The notes under the pieces were generated by a model. It was given only the letters and a program-made list of their open reading frames with translations. It was not told the origin of the DNA and did no database searches. From Christensenella sp. UBA5394 (lineage in GTDB: Bacteria > Bacillota > Clostridia > Christensenellales > CAG-138), in NCBI GenBank assembly GCA_002409725.1, contig DHOI01000061.1, positions 4,827-13,094 of the forward strand: DNA of 8,268 bases. The letters are read 5' to 3'. Position numbers and translations under genes: made by a program. Below are positions 5,703 to 8,268 of this stretch, piece by piece. How positions within the stretch are numbered: the stretch's first letter is position 1; the number at the start of each line of letters is the position of its first letter.

Positions 5703-6824
5703 ATGAAGAGACTGAGTATTTTGGCACTGGTGCTGGTGCTTGTCCTTTCCGTGTTTGTCGGCTGTGCAGCCGACAAAACGCCTGCCGATCAAGGCCAGGC
5801 GGCCCCCGTAACCGAGGAAGAATCCAATCCAGCCGATGTAGCTTCCGGTACGGATTTGGATACGGATTCGGAATCGGAAGCAAAAGACTGGAAAATTGCC
5901 ATGGTGGCCGGCGGCGCCTTCGGTGACAACGGCATGAACGATGCCTTTTTGGCTGCTATGAAGCTGTTTACCGAGCAGAGCGGCATTGAGGTTACCAGCG
6001 TTGAGGTCAATGACTTTAGCGACCATGAAAGCTATGCGCGCCAGTTTGGCGAAGAAGGCTATGACATGGTTCTGATGGCAGGTACCGTGTCCGACATCAT
6101 GCCCGCTATTTTGGAGGACTACCCCGATACCCATTATGTGCTCAACAAGGGCACTGTCGATGGCTATGAAAACTGCACCTCCATCCAGTTTGACGAGCCG
6201 GCAGCAGGGTTCGTTGGCGGCGCTTTCGCGGTCATGATGAGCGAGTATCTCGGTGGCGGAAATAAGGTCGGCTGGATCGGCGGCATGCGCATTGCGGATC
6301 TGGAGCTGTGCCGTTACTGCTTCTCGGCCGGCGCAGCCTATGCGGGCGGCGAGGCGAATGTGGCCTATGTGGGTGACTTCTCCGACATCTCCAAGGCGAA
6401 GGAACTAGCGCTTCAGATGTATAAAAGCGGCATTACTTTGATCCAGGCCTTTGCCGGCGGTGCTGCCAACGGTGTGTATCAGGCGGCCGAGAGCATGCCT
6501 GAGGGATATTATGCCATGGGCGCGGCTACAGGTCAGTATGATCTGTCACCGGATCGGATTTTGGCATCCCACATCATTAAGACGGACGAGTATTTTGCAA
6601 CGGTCTGCCAGGAATTTGTGGATGGTACTTTGGCTTCCGGCATTGTAAAAGTTGGTCTCGAATCCGGTGCCACCGGCATTCGCCTGTCTCCCTATCTGGG
6701 CGATTTGATCCCGCAGGAGATTCAAGATTCAATGGCAGAGATTGAGGCAAAGCTAATCAGCGGTGAGATTGTGCCTCCCACCACGGAAGAGGCATTGAAC
6801 GATTACCTTGCCTCTCTGAACTAA
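5703..6824 (+). CDS. BMP-family substrate-binding lipoprotein, probable purine nucleoside binder
   Basis: Extracellular binding subunit of an ABC importer, 373 aa. The N-terminus MKRLSILALVLVLVLSVFVG ends at Cys21, giving a lipoprotein signal with a slightly relaxed box (FVGC). An acidic, Ser/Thr/Asp-rich linker of about 40 residues follows to tether the domain to the membrane. The folded part starts at about residue 60 (KIAMVAGGAFGDNGMNDAF) and carries BMP-family landmarks such as the VLMAGTVSD region, FDEPAAGFVGGAFA and KVGWIGGM. Relatives (PnrA/TmpC, NupN/BmpA) bind purine nucleosides, which fits the purine enzymes nearby; autoinducer-2-like or other ligands are less likely. The ATG at 5703 has AAGGAGG 11 nt upstream that overlaps the stop codon of the preceding gene. 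A longer in-frame start at 5643 would overlap that gene and bury the signal peptide, so it is rejected. Confidence 0.93.
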   Translation: MKRLSILALVLVLVLSVFVGCAADKTPADQGQAAPVTEEESNPADVASGTDLDTDSESEAKDWKIAMVAGGAFGDNGMNDAFLAAMKLFTEQSGIEVTSVEVNDFSDHESYARQFGEEGYDMVLMAGTVSDIMPAILEDYPDTHYVLNKGTVDGYENCTSIQFDEPAAGFVGGAFAVMMSEYLGGGNKVGWIGGMRIADLELCRYCFSAGAAYAGGEANVAYVGDFSDISKAKELALQMYKSGITLIQAFAGGAANGVYQAAESMPEGYYAMGAATGQYDLSPDRILASHIIKTDEYFATVCQEFVDGTLASGIVKVGLESGATGIRLSPYLGDLIPQEIQDSMAEIEAKLISGEIVPPTTEEALNDYLASLN

Positions 6825-6836
6825 TTTCAACACATT

Positions 6837-6880
6837 ATCAGAGGGCCTCTGAATCGCATGTAATTCCGAGGCCCTCTGAT
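6837..6880 (+). other. Intercistronic hairpin between lipoprotein and ATPase genes
   Basis: A perfect 13-bp GC-rich stem (6837-6849 with 6868-6880) with an 18-nt loop lies between the lipoprotein stop and the ATPase ribosome binding site. Only a short T run (TTTGTGGG) follows, so it would be at most a leaky terminator. It could also be an RNA-stabilising element that keeps the lipoprotein more abundant than the ATPase, as is common in binding-protein-dependent importers. Confidence 0.75.
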
Positions 6881-6903
6881 TTGTGGGATATGGAGGTATG
6901 CCA

Positions 6904-8268
6904 ATGGAATATGCGGTTGAGATGTGCCATATCACAAAGCGTTTTCAATCTGTTTTGGCAAATGATGATATTTCCCTTCGAGTCAAACCCGGCACGGTTC
7001 ACGCAATTATCGGCGAAAACGGTGCCGGTAAGACTACCCTGATGAATGTTCTGTATGGACTTTATAAACCGGATGCCGGCCAAATCTTCACCTTTGGACA
7101 AGAACGGAACTTAAAAAGTGCTACCGATGCCATTGCATGTGGTATCGGAATGGTACATCAGCACTTTACATTGCTTCCCCGTCTTTCCGTGGCAGACAAT
7201 GTGGTGCTCGGCTGCGAGCCAAAAAGAGGGCTGCGTTATGATCGTTCTGCGGCCATAGAGCGTGTCGGGCAGGTATGCAGCAAATATGGTATGCAGGTTG
7301 AACCGGAGCGAATGATCAGTGAAATCTCACTGGGTATGCAGCAGCGGGTAGAAATTGTGAAAACCCTTTACCGTGGGGCGAACATCATTATTCTTGATGA
7401 GCCGACGGCCGTTCTGACCCCCCAGGAGATTGATGAGCTTGGCAAAACCTTGGAGCAGCTGAAAAACAAGGGCAAAACGATTTTGATCATCACCCACAAG
7501 CTGGAGGAGGTAATGGCCTTCAGCGATGATATTACGGTGCTACGAAACGGCCGCCATGTGGTGACGGTCTCAAAAGATGAGACGGACATCCCCAGCCTGA
7601 CAGGGTATATGGTGGGCCGTGAGGTACATCTGGGAGGCACCAAGCAGGAGCATCCCTTTACCGAAGAGCTTCTTGAACTACAGGATGTATCCTGCAGCCG
7701 GGACGGAAGACCGGTTCTCAGCCATATTTCACTCAAGGTGAACCGGGGTGAAATCCTGGGAATCGCAGGCATTGACGGCAGCGGCCAGACGGAGCTCACG
7801 GAGCTGATTGCAGGGATTCTCCCGTGCGATAGTGGAACAGTCACTTATCAGGGCAACGACATCACCCGTCGTTCCATCGCTGAGCGGAAGAAGGACGGTA
7901 TCGGCTTTGTTCCGCAGGATCGCCACCGTCACGGATTGATTCTGGACTTTTCTGTGGAAGAAAATCTGCTTTTGGGCCTACAGCGTGAACCGCGGTATAT
8001 TCAGCACGGATTTCTGCAAAACCGAAAAGAAATCCATGCGGTGGCCAAGGAGCGGATCGAAGCATACGACGTACGTCCGGCAGACAGCGGTGCAAAAGCG
8101 TCCCAGCTGTCCGGCGGCAACCAGCAAAAGATTATCATTGCGCGTGAAATGGGCAATAAGCCGCAGATCATGGTGGCGGATCAACCGACGCGTGGTCTTG
8201 ACATCGGCGCGATTGAGGCCATTCATCACACTCTGGTTCAGCATCGAAACAGCGGCGGCGCCGTGGTG
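6904..8268 (+). CDS. Nucleoside/simple-sugar ABC importer, double ATPase subunit (partial, 3' end outside window)
   Basis: Cytoplasmic energy-coupling subunit with two ATPase domains in one chain, as in NupO/YufO. 455 codons are present and the gene runs off the window, missing roughly the last 50-60 residues. Domain 1: Walker A GENGAGKTT (37-45), Q-loop Gln86, signature SLGMQQ (142-147), Walker B ILDEPTA with Asp165-Glu166, and switch His198. Domain 2: degenerate Walker A GIDGSGQT (289-296, Gln for Lys), signature LSGGNQQ (402-408), and Walker B-like VADQPTRGLD with Asp426-Gln427. The degenerate second site is normal for this family. GGAGG at 6892-6896 is 7 nt from the ATG at 6904; the ATG at 6898 is too close to it. 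Two permease genes usually follow in BMP operons and are predicted just downstream. Confidence 0.95.
   Translation, partial: MEYAVEMCHITKRFQSVLANDDISLRVKPGTVHAIIGENGAGKTTLMNVLYGLYKPDAGQIFTFGQERNLKSATDAIACGIGMVHQHFTLLPRLSVADNVVLGCEPKRGLRYDRSAAIERVGQVCSKYGMQVEPERMISEISLGMQQRVEIVKTLYRGANIIILDEPTAVLTPQEIDELGKTLEQLKNKGKTILIITHKLEEVMAFSDDITVLRNGRHVVTVSKDETDIPSLTGYMVGREVHLGGTKQEHPFTEELLELQDVSCSRDGRPVLSHISLKVNRGEILGIAGIDGSGQTELTELIAGILPCDSGTVTYQGNDITRRSIAERKKDGIGFVPQDRHRHGLILDFSVEENLLLGLQREPRYIQHGFLQNRKEIHAVAKERIEAYDVRPADSGAKASQLSGGNQQKIIIAREMGNKPQIMVADQPTRGLDIGAIEAIHHTLVQHRNSGGAVV

Noticed and set aside
7768..8190. Gln for Lys in the second Walker A and Gln for Glu after the second Walker B of the ATPase
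   Set aside because: Degenerate second-domain sites are usual in BMP and simple-sugar double ATPases, so this is not a sign of inactivation.
7368..8244. Minus-strand open frames opposite the ABC ATPase
   Set aside because: The plus strand has a continuous frame with all ATPase motifs. The minus frames have no recognisable motifs.

Overview
The window looks like a chromosomal segment of a Gram-positive anaerobe, most likely a member of the Clostridia (Bacillota). This rests on strong AGGAGG-type ribosome binding sites, roughly balanced base composition, a BMP-type lipoprotein ABC importer, and a Thermotoga/archaeal-like form of the adenosylhomocysteinase family. I cannot name a species. The window is densely coding and has no gene-free stretch longer than 300 bases. 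I see no RNA genes, CRISPR array, insertion sequence or phage gene.

Layout. On the minus strand, reading from about 3246 down to 10, a tight three-gene operon encodes a divergent adenosylhomocysteinase-family protein, an MtaD/SAH-deaminase-type amidohydrolase and a DeoD purine nucleoside phosphorylase. The gaps between these genes are 12 and 9 bases. Facing away on the plus strand is a Crp/Fnr-superfamily regulator (YeiL-like) that ends at a good intrinsic terminator. A second plus-strand operon follows: an unusual fusion of an RNase Z-like metallo-beta-lactamase domain with a YpgQ/YedJ-like HD hydrolase, then a BMP-family nucleoside-binding lipoprotein, an intercistronic hairpin, and the start of the double-ATPase subunit of the same importer. 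The ATPase is cut by the window edge, and permease genes are expected beyond it.

How the parts may work together. The same perfect 12-bp palindrome, GGACATATGTCC, occurs twice: in the divergent promoter region beside the regulator gene and in front of the fusion/importer operon. In both places its centre lies 29.5 bp from the first base of a good -10 hexamer on the operon side. That puts it at -41.5 from the predicted transcription start, the class II activator position of Crp/Fnr proteins. The first copy also covers +2 to +13 of the regulator's own predicted transcript, so the regulator would repress itself. This is inference from sequence, but the repeated geometry is specific. The best reading is a local regulon in which one regulator turns on a purine-nucleoside importer, a two-domain phosphohydrolase and a catabolic operon.

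The catabolic operon has the right parts for a deaminating route: S-adenosylhomocysteine or adenosine to the inosyl compound (deaminase), then homocysteine plus inosine (adenosylhomocysteinase-like protein), then hypoxanthine plus ribose-1-phosphate (phosphorylase). The adenosylhomocysteinase-like protein has changes at several normally invariant catalytic and base-contact positions, so its real substrate is an open question.
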